A stretch of 64,000 nucleotides of DNA from CAZYBU01 sp964645775 (GTDB taxonomy: Bacteria > Spirochaetota > UBA4802 > UBA5550). The DNA is taken from the NCBI GenBank assembly GCA_964645775.1, contig CAZYBU010000012.1, forward strand, positions 1 to 64,000, read 5' to 3'. How positions within the stretch are numbered: position 1 is the stretch's first letter; each line of letters starts with the position of its first letter. Of this stretch, positions 51,543 to 60,735 are shown piece after piece. The notes below the pieces were generated by a model that was given only the letters and a program-made list of their open reading frames with translations, did no database searches and was not told the origin of the DNA. The position numbers and the translations under genes are program-made.

Positions 51543-52349
51543 ATGAAAAAGGCGGATCAATGCCGCCAGATCATATCGGGTCATCCGTCCGTGCTTGTTG
51601 CCCTGTCTGGAGGGGTGGACAGTTCCGTGTTGCTTGCCCTGGCCGCGGAGAGTTCTGATTTGTGCGGGGCCGTGACAGTGGTCTCCGATTTTATCACCCG
51701 GGATGACCTGAACTATTCAGAAAAGGTGGCCCGCTCTCTGGGCGTTCCCCATGAGATCATAACCCTGGATATTCTTGCCGTGGATGAGGTTTCCCGTAAC
51801 GATGGGGACCGGTGTTATCACTGCAAGCATCATATGTTCCGGGCTATCCTTTCCCTCGCGAAGGAGAAGGGGTACGCCCGGGTCCTGGAGGGGAGCAACG
51901 TCGATGACAGGAGTGAGTACCGTCCTGGCATGAGGGCACTGAAAGACCTTAAGATAGAGAGCCCTTTCCTGGAAGCGGGCATGGGCAAGGATGAACTCCG
52001 GGAACTGGCCCGAAACTATGACCTTCCGGCCGCGGACAGACCATCCTCCCCCTGCCTGGCCACGCGTATTTCCCACCAGGAGCAGATAACCCTCTCCTCG
52101 CTGGCCATGGTCAGGGAGGCCGAGGATTTCATGGCAGAGCAGGGTTACACAACCTTCCGGGTGCGTAAACACGGGGGCTGCGCCCGCGTAGAGGTTCCCC
52201 CGGATGATATGGAACGCCTGATAAGAGAACGTTTGTCCCTGATTGAGAACATGGAAAAGTTCGGTTTTGATCATGTGGCCCTGGATCTTCACGGTTACCG
52301 GAGGGGAAGCATGGAACAGACTCTGGAGGATGAAAGCGATGCAACGTGA
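51543..52349 (+). CDS. larE: ATP-dependent sacrificial sulfur transferase LarE
   Basis: A 268-residue PP-loop protein that adenylates the cofactor precursor and gives it sulfur, in the nickel-pincer nucleotide pathway. ATP motif SGGVDSS is near residue 22; CYHCKHHMF is typical; the cysteine in SPCLATRI is the position used as sulfur source in single-turnover LarE enzymes. The start at 51543 is preferred over 51501 because the shared 80-bp region with the divergent AhpD gene leaves no room for a promoter otherwise. Overlaps larB. Confidence 0.9.
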   Translation: MKKADQCRQIISGHPSVLVALSGGVDSSVLLALAAESSDLCGAVTVVSDFITRDDLNYSEKVARSLGVPHEIITLDILAVDEVSRNDGDRCYHCKHHMFRAILSLAKEKGYARVLEGSNVDDRSEYRPGMRALKDLKIESPFLEAGMGKDELRELARNYDLPAADRPSSPCLATRISHQEQITLSSLAMVREAEDFMAEQGYTTFRVRKHGGCARVEVPPDDMERLIRERLSLIENMEKFGFDHVALDLHGYRRGSMEQTLEDESDAT

Positions 52350-53091
52350 ACGTCTTACCAAACTTCTGAACAGGGTCTCCGCTGGTGAACTTTCTCCGGA
52401 AGAGGCCCTCAAGCAGTTGGGGAATCTTTACTTTGACGACATCGGTTTCGCCCGTATAGATAATCACCGTTCGGTCCGAACCGGCTTTCCCGAGGTCATA
52501 TTCTGCCAGGGAAAGACCGTTGACCAGGTTCGGACCATCGTATCACGCATGAAGGAATACACGGACACCATCATGGCCACCCGGGCCACGGAGGAGATGT
52601 ACAGGGCCGTAGTTAAAGACGGCCATGAGCCGGTCTGGCATCCGGAGGGAAGGATCATCCTTGTGGGAAGAGAACAGGATCCGGTAGGTGAAGAGGCTGT
52701 CCTGGTAGTAACGGCCGGGACGGCCGACCTTCCCGTGGCCGAGGAGGCGCTCATTACGGCAAGAATTATGGGAAACCGGGTAGAGCGGCTCTATGACGCG
52801 GGAGTGGCCGGTATCCATCGTCTTCTTTCAAGCATGGAAAGGATCCGCAGCGCCGGCGTCCTCGTCGTTGTGGCCGGTATGGACGGCGCCCTGCCGAGCG
52901 TTATTGGCGGACTTGTATCGGTACCTGTTATTGCGGTCCCTACCAGCGTGGGGTATGGGGCCGGTTCCGGGGGCATTGCTCCTCTGCTCACCATGCTGAA
53001 CAGTTGCGCTCCCGGGGTTACCGTGGTAAACATTGACAACGGTTTCGGCGCCGGTTACGCCGCCAGCCTCATTAACCGGCGGGGCGCCTGA
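52339..53091 (+). CDS. larB: LarB, NaAD carboxylase/hydrolase
   Basis: A 250-residue protein of the LarB family, with a C-terminal PurE-like (AIR carboxylase) domain. It carboxylates nicotinic acid adenine dinucleotide and releases AMP in the first step of nickel-pincer cofactor synthesis. Characteristic are GFPEVIFCQGKT, RIILVGREQDPVG near the centre and VVVAGMDGALPSVIGGLVSVPVIAVPTSVGYG. ATG at 52339 has GGAGG at the right spacing. It overlaps larE and abuts larC. Confidence 0.93.
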   Translation: MQRERLTKLLNRVSAGELSPEEALKQLGNLYFDDIGFARIDNHRSVRTGFPEVIFCQGKTVDQVRTIVSRMKEYTDTIMATRATEEMYRAVVKDGHEPVWHPEGRIILVGREQDPVGEEAVLVVTAGTADLPVAEEALITARIMGNRVERLYDAGVAGIHRLLSSMERIRSAGVLVVVAGMDGALPSVIGGLVSVPVIAVPTSVGYGAGSGGIAPLLTMLNSCAPGVTVVNIDNGFGAGYAASLINRRGA

Positions 53092-53092
53092 A

Positions 53093-54259
53093 ATGAAAAT
53101 TGCATACCTGGACTGCATCGGCGGAATCAGCGGTGACATGACCCTGGCCGCCCTCATAGACGCCGGTTGCCCGCTGGAATTTTTGAAAGGGGAACTTCAA
53201 AAACTTCCCCTGGAAGGCTATTCCCTTGAGAGCCGGGAAGAAATGAAGGGAAACCTGCGGGTTACCCGCTTTAAGGTCATCACCGGGGAGGATCCTCCCC
53301 ACAGGGCCTTGACGGATATTCTTAACCTGATCCGAAATTCTACTCTATCGGACCGGGTAAAAAATGATGGTGAAGGTATATTCCGGCTCCTGGCGCGGGC
53401 CGAGGGGAAGATCCATAATTTGCCGGAAGAAGAGGTCCACTTCCACGAGGTGGGAGCCGTGGATTCCATTGTTGATATAGTGGGTACGGCCATAGCTTTT
53501 GAATACCTTCAGATCGAAAAGGTCTTTTGCTCACCCCTGAAACTGGGCAGGGGAACGACCCGTTCACGGCATGGAGTGATCCCGGTTCCCGTTCCGGCTG
53601 TAATGGAACTGATTAAAGGCGTTCCGGTTGAGCCTACAGATATTCGGCAGGAACTAACGACACCCACAGGAGCAGCCCTGGCGGTCTACTACGCAAACGG
53701 TTTTTCCATGCCCGCCATGAAAATCACTGCCATGGGTTACGGAGGCGGGAGCCGGGAACACGAGCTGCCGAATATGGTACGGATAGTTATCGGTACCGAA
53801 GAGGGAGAAAGGGATGAGGTGACGGTCATCGAAACTACCATCGATGATATGAACCCTGAGTGGGGAGAACATATTATGGACCTGCTTTTCGAAGCGGGAG
53901 CCCTGGACGTTACCTTCGTGCCTGTTATCATGAAAAAATCGAGACCCGCGTTCCAGGTGACAGTCGTTTCTGCGCCGGGGATGAGGGAAGATATGATAGA
54001 AATACTATTTCGGGAATCGACCACGGCCGGGGTCCGCTATATGAACATGAAGAGGACCACCCTGAATCGTCAGGTTCATATCCTGGAGACGGAATTCGGC
54101 TCCGTGGAAGTGAAAGTTTTGGCTGATGGAGTTACGGTTTCTCCGGAATACGCGAGCTGTCGAAAAAAGGCCCTGGAGAAGAACGTTCCCCTGAAGAACG
54201 TATATTGGGCGGCTTTCAGGGCCTGGGAGAAGAGAGCCCCGGGAGAAGGAGATGAGTAA
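53093..54259 (+). CDS. larC: LarC, nickel insertion cyclometallase
   Basis: A 388-residue LarC that installs nickel in the pincer cofactor using CTP. The start MKIAYLDCIGGISGDMTLAALIDAG is diagnostic, as is EVHFHEVGAVDSIVDIVG and the C-terminal VTVIETTIDDMNPEWGEHIMDLLF. It is a single continuous frame; some relatives make LarC by a programmed frameshift, which is not needed here. It abuts larB by one base and overlaps cobO. Confidence 0.95.
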   Translation: MKIAYLDCIGGISGDMTLAALIDAGCPLEFLKGELQKLPLEGYSLESREEMKGNLRVTRFKVITGEDPPHRALTDILNLIRNSTLSDRVKNDGEGIFRLLARAEGKIHNLPEEEVHFHEVGAVDSIVDIVGTAIAFEYLQIEKVFCSPLKLGRGTTRSRHGVIPVPVPAVMELIKGVPVEPTDIRQELTTPTGAALAVYYANGFSMPAMKITAMGYGGGSREHELPNMVRIVIGTEEGERDEVTVIETTIDDMNPEWGEHIMDLLFEAGALDVTFVPVIMKKSRPAFQVTVVSAPGMREDMIEILFRESTTAGVRYMNMKRTTLNRQVHILETEFGSVEVKVLADGVTVSPEYASCRKKALEKNVPLKNVYWAAFRAWEKRAPGEGDE

Positions 54260-54773
54260 CCACGGATACCTCCATATCTATACCGGGGATGGCAAAGGAA
54301 AGACCACGGCTGCCCTGGGTCTTATTCTCAGGGCCCTGGGGCGGGGCTGGAGTGTGGCCCTGGCCCAGTTTTTAAAGGGCCGGGAGACGGGTGAAATGCT
54401 GGCTCTGGAGGGCTTCGGTAATCTGATCCTCCACCGGCAGTTTGGGGATAAGAATTTTTTTGTGTCCGGTGCAAACCGACGGAGGCACAGGGAGAGGGCC
54501 CTTGAAGGGCTTACATGGGCCTCCTCCGTGATAAAGGACGGTGTCCGATTATTGGTCATGGACGAGGTGGTTACCGCCCTGGAGCTGGGACTGATAGAAA
54601 GGATAGAACTGGAAGATATCCTCGATAACCGGCCAATGGAGATGGAACTTGTCCTCACCGGCAGGGGAATGCCTGACTGGCTGTTCCGAAGGAGCGATTT
54701 GGTTACCGAAATGATTTCCCGGAAACATTATTTCGAAAAGGGCGTGGATGCCAGGGAAGGAATCGAATTCTGA
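54252..54773 (+). CDS. cobO: Cob(I)alamin adenosyltransferase, CobO/BtuR type
   Basis: A 173-residue P-loop enzyme transferring the adenosyl group of ATP to cob(I)alamin. Walker A (GDGKGKTTAALG), GWSVALAQFLKG and the acidic LVMDEVVTALELGLI are all typical. It is translationally linked to larC and the following membrane-protein gene. Its position in the lar operon is unusual; it may simply be co-regulated, or serve a B12-dependent enzyme elsewhere. Confidence 0.93.
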   Translation: MSNHGYLHIYTGDGKGKTTAALGLILRALGRGWSVALAQFLKGRETGEMLALEGFGNLILHRQFGDKNFFVSGANRRRHRERALEGLTWASSVIKDGVRLLVMDEVVTALELGLIERIELEDILDNRPMEMELVLTGRGMPDWLFRRSDLVTEMISRKHYFEKGVDAREGIEF

Positions 54774-56263
54774 TGCGAAAAGGAGCGTCCCTTTTTATTA
54801 TATATCTTTTCATATCGATTCCTCTTATGGCAGGGGAACCTCTGGTCGGTATCCTGGGCATAGACCAGAACAGTCCACGCACGGTCTCCATCGCCTACAG
54901 CCTGACCACTCATCTTGAGAACATCATGAATACGGCCGGTGTCTTTGAAGTCATGGATTCGGCTTCTCTTATTGAACAGATGAAAAAGTTCAACTGTTCA
55001 GATGAGACCTGCCAGATTCGATACGCCCGGAGTGCCGAAATGGATATGTTTATCCGGGGGCGGGTTGAAGACCGTGGAGATGAGCTGGTCATCATACTGC
55101 AGGGTCACGGTATAGGTCTGCCTTACCACGGTTCCGTAATCTACCGGTACAGGGTCGTTCTGGAGACAAGTGGTGGTCTTGACGCACAGCAGTACAGCTA
55201 TCTTGCCGAGGAACACGCGGGACGTTTTCTTACCGGTCTCATGAAACGGTACAGGCGGCCTGTCCCCCTGGTGGAGGAAAGAGGTCAATACCGGATCGAC
55301 TGGAAAAAAGGCTTTTCCGGGGAAGTAAGGGTCTATGCCGTCAGGGAAAGCAGGGAACAGAGCATGGAGGATGTCCGCCACCTGGGAAGCTTCCAGGCCC
55401 GTTCCAATTACATCGATCTTCAGAAGAGTGAGCTTAAAAATAATGAGAAACCTTTTGTATACCAGCGGTTCAATTCAAAGGCAGAGTGGCTTGCCGGCCT
55501 CCTGAGGGGCAGAAAGGAGGAAATTGTCTTTGGTAAACCGAAGTACCTGGAGTCTCTCTACACCCTGCTGCTGTCGCCGGTAGCCAGTGCCACTATGCCG
55601 ATTTCCGCGCCCATTCTTTATTATCGGGCCTCGGACTGGGAGGGAATGGGTCTCTGGATGCTAAACACACCCTTCTATATCTATCTTGAGATAGCAGGAT
55701 GGACCCGTTTTGCTCCAACCTATCGGAAAAAGCATAAGGACCTGAGCCGGGAGATCAAGGCGGGTACCGCCTTTACATGGTACCTCTTTTTCGCGGGAGG
55801 CGTCTCTCACATGGTGGACGCTCTGGCCCATAACGGTCTGGAGGAGGCTTCACGTTTTAAGGGTGATAATTTCTTCCTCGGCAATGATCTTACGGCAGGT
55901 TATCTGGCCCTGGTGGCCGGAGGCGCCGGCCATTTTTACCGGGGAAGCCGTCTATGGGGATATATCTATTATCATGCCAACAATATCCTGCTCTTTCTTA
56001 CTATGAGGGAACTTTACAGAACCGAAAGGTGGGACTCCGGCCAGGGAAAGTATATTAAGGATAAGAGAGACAGAACACTGGGATTCGTTCTCCTTGGCGC
56101 CTACGGGTTGCTGAAAATAGGGGAGGTTATACACGCCGTCCTCATGCCCGACAGGATATCGAGCGGCAGGGTCGCGGAAGATGATTTTACAATCGAACCC
56201 TGGCTTTCCGGTGATGAAAACCTTGACATGAGATACGGGGTGAGATTCAGTTACCGTTTTTAA
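54773..56263 (+). CDS. Hypothetical envelope protein: TolB-like N-terminus plus membrane domain
   Basis: A 496-residue protein with signal peptide (SLFIIYLFISIPLMAG). Residues 25-105 match the pattern of CsgG/TolB N-domain-like proteins: an early VGILGIDQ strand, VFEVMDSASLIEQMKKF, then NCSDETCQIRYARSAEMDMFIRG with a probable disulfide. The C-terminal half has several membrane helices and GAGHFYRGSRLWGYIYY, like small membrane domains found in spirochaetal proteins. The gene overlaps cobO. A second gene with the same layout follows mgsA at 56835. Function unknown; a periplasmic sensor or assembly role is possible. Confidence 0.6.
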   Translation: MRKGASLFIIYLFISIPLMAGEPLVGILGIDQNSPRTVSIAYSLTTHLENIMNTAGVFEVMDSASLIEQMKKFNCSDETCQIRYARSAEMDMFIRGRVEDRGDELVIILQGHGIGLPYHGSVIYRYRVVLETSGGLDAQQYSYLAEEHAGRFLTGLMKRYRRPVPLVEERGQYRIDWKKGFSGEVRVYAVRESREQSMEDVRHLGSFQARSNYIDLQKSELKNNEKPFVYQRFNSKAEWLAGLLRGRKEEIVFGKPKYLESLYTLLLSPVASATMPISAPILYYRASDWEGMGLWMLNTPFYIYLEIAGWTRFAPTYRKKHKDLSREIKAGTAFTWYLFFAGGVSHMVDALAHNGLEEASRFKGDNFFLGNDLTAGYLALVAGGAGHFYRGSRLWGYIYYHANNILLFLTMRELYRTERWDSGQGKYIKDKRDRTLGFVLLGAYGLLKIGEVIHAVLMPDRISSGRVAEDDFTIEPWLSGDENLDMRYGVRFSYRF

Positions 56264-56350
56264 ATTTTCAGGATCTTTATATTTTTCTGATCAGAAACGG
56301 TATCTTCCGGCATAGAAGATGAAAAATCGGTAAGGAGTTAGAATACGATA

Positions 56351-56833
56351 ATGAAGAAGTTAAAACGAATCGGACTGGTGGCCCACGACAACCGGAAGAA
56401 AGACCTGATCGAGTGGGTGGAATGGAATTTTGAGAAACTGATGAACCATAAGATCATCTGTACAGGCACCACAGGTAACCTGGTAGAGAAAGCGATTCAG
56501 ATAAAACTGGACCAGGAGGAAAGACCGGAAACCATTGAAATAAGGAAGATGAAATCCGGCCCCCTGGGCGGAGACCAGCAGCTGGGGGCACTCATTGCCG
56601 AGGGAAAGATCGATATCCTGATATTCTTGTGGGACCCCATGGAGCCGCAGCCGCACGATGTGGATGTGAAAGCCCTTCTCCGGATCGCCGTCCTTTATAA
56701 TATCCCCACGGCGAACAACCGGTCAACGGCGGATTTTCTGATATCCTCACATCTACTGGATGAGCCCTACAAACCTGTTATAAAGAACTACTCTAATTAC
56801 CTGACCAGGTTTAAGGAATCTTCCAGGAGTTGA
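56351..56833 (+). CDS. mgsA: Methylglyoxal synthase
   Basis: A 160-residue enzyme turning dihydroxyacetone phosphate into methylglyoxal and phosphate. Conserved residues: VAHDNRKKDL, CTGTTGNLVE, SGPLGGDQQLGALIAEGKID and WDPMEPQPHDVDVKALLRIA with the catalytic aspartates and histidine. It offers a phosphate-releasing bypass in glycolysis and leads on to lactate. The next gene follows after one base. A link to the Lar enzymes (lactate racemase cofactor) is attractive but only a guess. Confidence 0.95.
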   Translation: MKKLKRIGLVAHDNRKKDLIEWVEWNFEKLMNHKIICTGTTGNLVEKAIQIKLDQEERPETIEIRKMKSGPLGGDQQLGALIAEGKIDILIFLWDPMEPQPHDVDVKALLRIAVLYNIPTANNRSTADFLISSHLLDEPYKPVIKNYSNYLTRFKESSRS

Positions 56834-56834
56834 T

Positions 56835-58301
56835 ATGCGGAGATGGGCCATAATCCTCGTTCTTACGGCGGTTCTGTTCCCCTGCGGTCTTTCGGCCAGG
56901 GTGGGAGAAACCGCCGGAGGTGATGCGGTCGTTTTCGGGAAATCTGTTAACCAGGTTCAGCTTGACGCCATGACCGTTGAGAGCGTGCGGCAGGTCCGGG
57001 AGGTACTGGAAGAACTGGGGCGGTTTCGACCCGTGGAGAAGAACCGGGTACGTTCCGTCCTGGAAGGACTTGCCGGGCGGGGAGGGAACACCTACCGTGA
57101 AGCGGCACGGATGCTGGATGTGGATATCTACATGACCGTAGAGGTCAACCGGAGGGGAAGGGAATTTATCGGTATCCTTCATGTTCGAAGTCTGGATAAG
57201 AGGTATGGTAGTCTTGCCAGAACTATTCGAGTCAACACCTCCGTACCGGCCAATATTCCCGTCCGGCTGGCCCGCAAGGTGGCGCATTTTCATAAAAGAA
57301 TTCCCATCTTCTTTACCATTCTGGAAAGCCGGGGAGAGGGAAGATACCGTATCGACGCCGGGCAGTGGCACGGTCTGGAAACAGGAGACCTGCCCATAGA
57401 GGGTTCATCTTCCGGACGGGTTCTTCGCCTGGAACGGTTCGAGTCCCTGGTGTACATTCCCCATCCTGCCGCCGGAAGCGGGGGAATCATTCCAATGTAC
57501 CGGGATATTCGACCCCTGGTACGGGAACTTGACCGGAAGACGGTTAAGAATACGGTCCGGCGATATACGGTCCAGCAGATCGTGGCCCGGGGAGAAGACT
57601 CCGGCAAAAAGTTCATTGAGAGTCTGGTGGTGATGAATCCCGGGTCCAATTTCTGTCTTCCCGTTTACGGTTCATTTTTGACGACTGGATTCATGGGCCT
57701 TCCCGGGAAGAAACCCTCATGGGCCGGGATCGCGCTGACATCCACGCTGCTTGTAAGCCATTTTCTCGCCCCGGAGATTATCGCCAACTTTGATGTGAGT
57801 TTCTGGCCCTGGGTCATGGACCCGGACAAGACGAAGGGGATGCAGAACCTGCAGATCTATACCTGGGCGGCCCTCCCCATGCTCTTTACGGCGGCCTACC
57901 TGGACCAGCTTGCCTACCAGATGAAGAGACACAGGTATCTGCCCCCTTTCTTCGAGAACAGAAACCTGGCCGCCCTGGGCATCTCCTCGGTCATCCCCGG
58001 AGGAGGTCTTTTTTACAAGGGACACAGAATGCTGGGATGGGGTTTTTACATAGCCGAGATGGGACTCCTGGGAGCGGGACTCTATCGGCTCTACGATCCG
58101 GACGGGAAGTATATCTTTATAGCCCTGGGGGCTTTGAAGGCGGCGGAGTTGATCACCGCCTTTTTTATACCGACCGGTTACCCCTTCTTTAACAGAGAAC
58201 TTGCCCGTACCGATGGTGTCCGGTTTATCCCGGTTGTGCGACCCGGTATCCTGGAAGAGAAGGAGATTGTTATGGGGATGGGATGCGTAAAAAGATTTTA
58301 G
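56835..58301 (+). CDS. Hypothetical envelope protein, layout like the gene at 54773
   Basis: A 488-residue protein with a signal peptide (AIILVLTAVLFPCGLSA). The periplasmic N-terminal part resembles the TolB/LpoB-like start of the gene at 54773: VFGKSVNQVQLDAMTVESV, then a putative domain ending MLDVDIYMTVEVNRR. The C-terminal part has membrane helices and PGGGLFYKGHRMLGWGFY, the same type of motif. No enzyme signature. The pair on both sides of mgsA may have arisen by ancient duplication; similarity outside these motifs is low. Confidence 0.6.
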   Translation: MRRWAIILVLTAVLFPCGLSARVGETAGGDAVVFGKSVNQVQLDAMTVESVRQVREVLEELGRFRPVEKNRVRSVLEGLAGRGGNTYREAARMLDVDIYMTVEVNRRGREFIGILHVRSLDKRYGSLARTIRVNTSVPANIPVRLARKVAHFHKRIPIFFTILESRGEGRYRIDAGQWHGLETGDLPIEGSSSGRVLRLERFESLVYIPHPAAGSGGIIPMYRDIRPLVRELDRKTVKNTVRRYTVQQIVARGEDSGKKFIESLVVMNPGSNFCLPVYGSFLTTGFMGLPGKKPSWAGIALTSTLLVSHFLAPEIIANFDVSFWPWVMDPDKTKGMQNLQIYTWAALPMLFTAAYLDQLAYQMKRHRYLPPFFENRNLAALGISSVIPGGGLFYKGHRMLGWGFYIAEMGLLGAGLYRLYDPDGKYIFIALGALKAAELITAFFIPTGYPFFNRELARTDGVRFIPVVRPGILEEKEIVMGMGCVKRF

Positions 58302-58313
58302 GATGACCATGGA

Positions 58314-59345
58314 ATGAATATTCGTCATAGTGAACAGAATCTGCCGGAAGAGGTAGTCCCCGGAATTTTCAGGTTCCGGGAACAGGGAGGCCTGAAGGGT
58401 AACATGCCCTCCGTGAATATCTACGCCATTCCCGGTGAAGAAGGGATACTGTTTGATGCCGGGTATGGAACCGGGCGGGCCCTGGATGAATTCATGAACC
58501 AGTACAGGCAATTGGAGAATCTTTATAAACAGCAGGGAAAATCATTTTCCATAAAGTGGATCATACCGAGCCATTGTCACACGGACCATTTCTCCGGTTT
58601 GAAAAAGATAAGACAAAAGACCGGTGCCGGTATTTGCCTTACGAAGACCATGGCCGGGATAATCCGGTCAGGAAGGGATTACTCCCGGGTCTTCAGGGAA
58701 TCGAGTACCCGTTTTTCGAAGGAGATGAAGGGCGTCCATGTCGTTTTACTCAAGAGGCTTGCCTTTTTTCTCATGCTTTCCCTGTTTCGCCTGCTCCTCG
58801 GTACCCGCTTTGTGTCGGACCCGGACCGTATTATTGAAGAGGAGGGTGATCTGGTAGTTAACGGGGAGATCTGGCGGATTATCTCCACGCCGGGACATTC
58901 CTTTGACCATATATCTCTTTATCATCCCGGGCATGGAATACTCCTGGGAGGGGATAATGTTCTCATGGGAGTGACTCCCTGGCTCGGGCCTCCCTGGTCG
59001 CACCTGAAGGATTATCTCAGAAGCCTTGAATTGATGCTCGAGCTGCCGAACCTTTCGGTTATCCTGCCGGCCCACGGGAGCATCGTGCATGAACCACGTA
59101 AGAGGATTGAACTCTTGATTCACTGGCGGCGGAAACGCCTGCAGGACCTTTTTGATATTGTCGTTCGATCAGGGGTTGAGGGGCTATCCGCGGGTGAAGC
59201 GCTGGAGTCTTTATACGGTCCAATGAACGCCTACAGGCGCTTCATGGCTCGTGGTTGGATTGTGCTCTCCCTCTCCTGTCTCGAGAAGGAAGATAAGGTA
59301 TACTCTATGGGCAGGGGAAGGCAAGTTCGGTATTATGTGAAATAA
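58314..59345 (+). CDS. Metallo-beta-lactamase-fold hydrolase
   Basis: A 343-residue MBL-fold protein. The metal site reads SHCHTDHFSG (HXHXDH), with further ligands in STPGHSFDHISL and PAHGSIV. This is the glyoxalase II/thioesterase branch by general layout, with an extended C-terminal domain of about 90 residues that looks like a winged helix. It could cleave a thioester or lactone. Substrate unknown; the nearby mgsA gene makes a methylglyoxal-related role possible. It lies 12 bases after the previous gene. Confidence 0.8.
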   Translation: MNIRHSEQNLPEEVVPGIFRFREQGGLKGNMPSVNIYAIPGEEGILFDAGYGTGRALDEFMNQYRQLENLYKQQGKSFSIKWIIPSHCHTDHFSGLKKIRQKTGAGICLTKTMAGIIRSGRDYSRVFRESSTRFSKEMKGVHVVLLKRLAFFLMLSLFRLLLGTRFVSDPDRIIEEEGDLVVNGEIWRIISTPGHSFDHISLYHPGHGILLGGDNVLMGVTPWLGPPWSHLKDYLRSLELMLELPNLSVILPAHGSIVHEPRKRIELLIHWRRKRLQDLFDIVVRSGVEGLSAGEALESLYGPMNAYRRFMARGWIVLSLSCLEKEDKVYSMGRGRQVRYYVK

Positions 59346-59358
59346 GGATGATAAAGAT

Positions 59359-60006
59359 TTGGATAACAATCATTACAGCCGTATCCTTTTCAGTGATTTT
59401 GACGGGACCATCACATCGGTTGAAACCTTCGTGGAGATGTTCCGTACAATCGTGCCCCAGCAGATGGCGGAGATAATACCGGAACTGAAGGCCTTCCGCA
59501 TGACCCTGCGGGAAGGAGTCAGCCGTTTGCTGGAATCGATCCCCTCACGCAGGTACGAAGAAGTCCTTGCAGCGGTCAGGGACAGGGAGAGAAGGCCCGG
59601 TTTTGAGGAACTGATCGACTTTTTGGATTCGAAGAGAGTTCCTCTGGTGGTTGTCTCCGGTGGCCTGGAGTGTCTTGTCCAGGAAAATCTGGGGGACCTG
59701 GTTGAACGGGTCCATTCCATTTTCGCAGCCCGTGTTGAAACCGATGGAGAATATTTACGGCCTGAATCCCAATGGCTAGGGGATACGGAGCTTGTTTCAA
59801 AGGTTAAGGTAATGGAACAGTTCAGTTATGACCAGGCCGTGGCTGTTGGAGACGGTATTACGGATATCTATATGGCTGAAAAAGCCGATCTGGTCTTTGC
59901 CAGGGATGGTTTGGCGAGACACCTTTCGCAGAAGGGCCTCCCTTTTGTTCCCTGGGATGATTTTTTCGATGTTATCCGATATCTGGAGAAAACCTGGAAG
60001 GATTAA
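59359..60006 (+). CDS. HAD-family phosphatase (MtnX/SerB-like)
   Basis: A 215-residue haloacid-dehalogenase-type phosphatase. Motif I DFDGTITSVETFVEM holds both catalytic aspartates, motif II is VVVSGGLE, and motifs III/IV lie in KVMEQFSYDQAVAVGDGITDIYMAEKAD. The small helical cap resembles phosphoserine phosphatase and MtnX (methionine salvage). Substrate uncertain. It starts with TTG 14 bases after the MBL gene. Confidence 0.83.
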   Translation: MDNNHYSRILFSDFDGTITSVETFVEMFRTIVPQQMAEIIPELKAFRMTLREGVSRLLESIPSRRYEEVLAAVRDRERRPGFEELIDFLDSKRVPLVVVSGGLECLVQENLGDLVERVHSIFAARVETDGEYLRPESQWLGDTELVSKVKVMEQFSYDQAVAVGDGITDIYMAEKADLVFARDGLARHLSQKGLPFVPWDDFFDVIRYLEKTWKD

Positions 60007-60013
60007 TACTCTC

Positions 60014-60330
60014 TTAAGAAGTGATGGGAATCGGTTCTGGAACAGTACCGGTTTGTGGATTTTCCTCTTCGTCCTGGAATACGACACGGTTTCTTCCACC
60101 TCTTTTTGCCGTGTATAGCCGTTCATCAGCTTTGGCGATGACACTGTCAATATTCATGGAATTTGCTTCCGTGGAGGAGGCTATTCCTATACTGAGGGTG
60201 AAACGGATCTGTTCATCTCGATAAACCACTTCCATTTCAAGGACTGATTTGCGCAGGCGTTCCGCGAGATTGGCAAGGGTCGCGGCTGTTTCCTCATAAC
60301 CGAAGATAATAAATTCTTCTCCGCCACCGG
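60014..60330 (-). pseudogene. 3' half of a diguanylate cyclase (GGDEF) gene
   Basis: The minus strand codes the C-terminal part of a GGDEF domain: GGEEFIIFGYEETAATLANL, FTLSIGIAS and ADERLYTAKRGGRNRVVF. Upstream of GGEEF the frame stops resembling the family at about 60330, where a fragment of another gene (plus strand) begins. The N-terminal part of the domain and any sensor are missing. The remaining piece should not be active as a cyclase. A minus-strand frame remains open through the junction to about 60538, but it codes no recognised domain. Confidence 0.8.
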
Positions 60331-60502
60331 TCTGCGGTCTCCGGAAAAGAAGAGGGAAGACCTGGAATTCATAAAAAGCATCGTGGAAGAGGGAAAACTG
60401 AAACCGAACATCGACCGGACCTGGCCTCTGGAGGAGATCATCCATGCTCACAGGTACATGGAAGAGGGACGCAAGAGCGGGACCGTGGTTATTATCATGT
60501 AA
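60330..60502 (+). pseudogene. 3' end of a zinc-type dehydrogenase (MDR) gene
   Basis: The plus strand reads LRSPEKKREDLEFIKSIVEE, then KLKPNIDRTWPLEEIIHAHR and GRKSGTVVIIM before TAA at 60500. This is the end of medium-chain dehydrogenase/quinone oxidoreductase proteins, where a helix, a strand with IDR and the AH-Y-E-G-GK pattern occur. The catalytic and NAD parts are missing. The 5' end is joined directly to the GGDEF piece, so one deletion removed the start of both divergent genes. Confidence 0.75.
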
Positions 60503-60735
60503 GTACTTTTTCTGGCAGTTCATAATTCCCCGCATCAATTCTTTTGCCTGTATGTTCCGGTCTTCCAGGGGTGTCAGCCTTTTAACGAATCGTGTAATCC
60601 TTGCCCTACGTAATGTCTATCATCCCGTGACAGTGTCGTTATAGTACAGCGATATCCAGATATTGTTTCAAAATGTACTGGAAATTTCGGGTATATCATT
60701 AATAAACGGTACTGATTTATCAAAAGGAGTACCCG

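Noticed and set aside
60336..60538. Continuous minus-strand frame across the GGDEF fragment junction
   Set aside because: Upstream of 60330 the frame is the antisense of the dehydrogenase fragment and has no family similarity, so it is not treated as a real fused gene.
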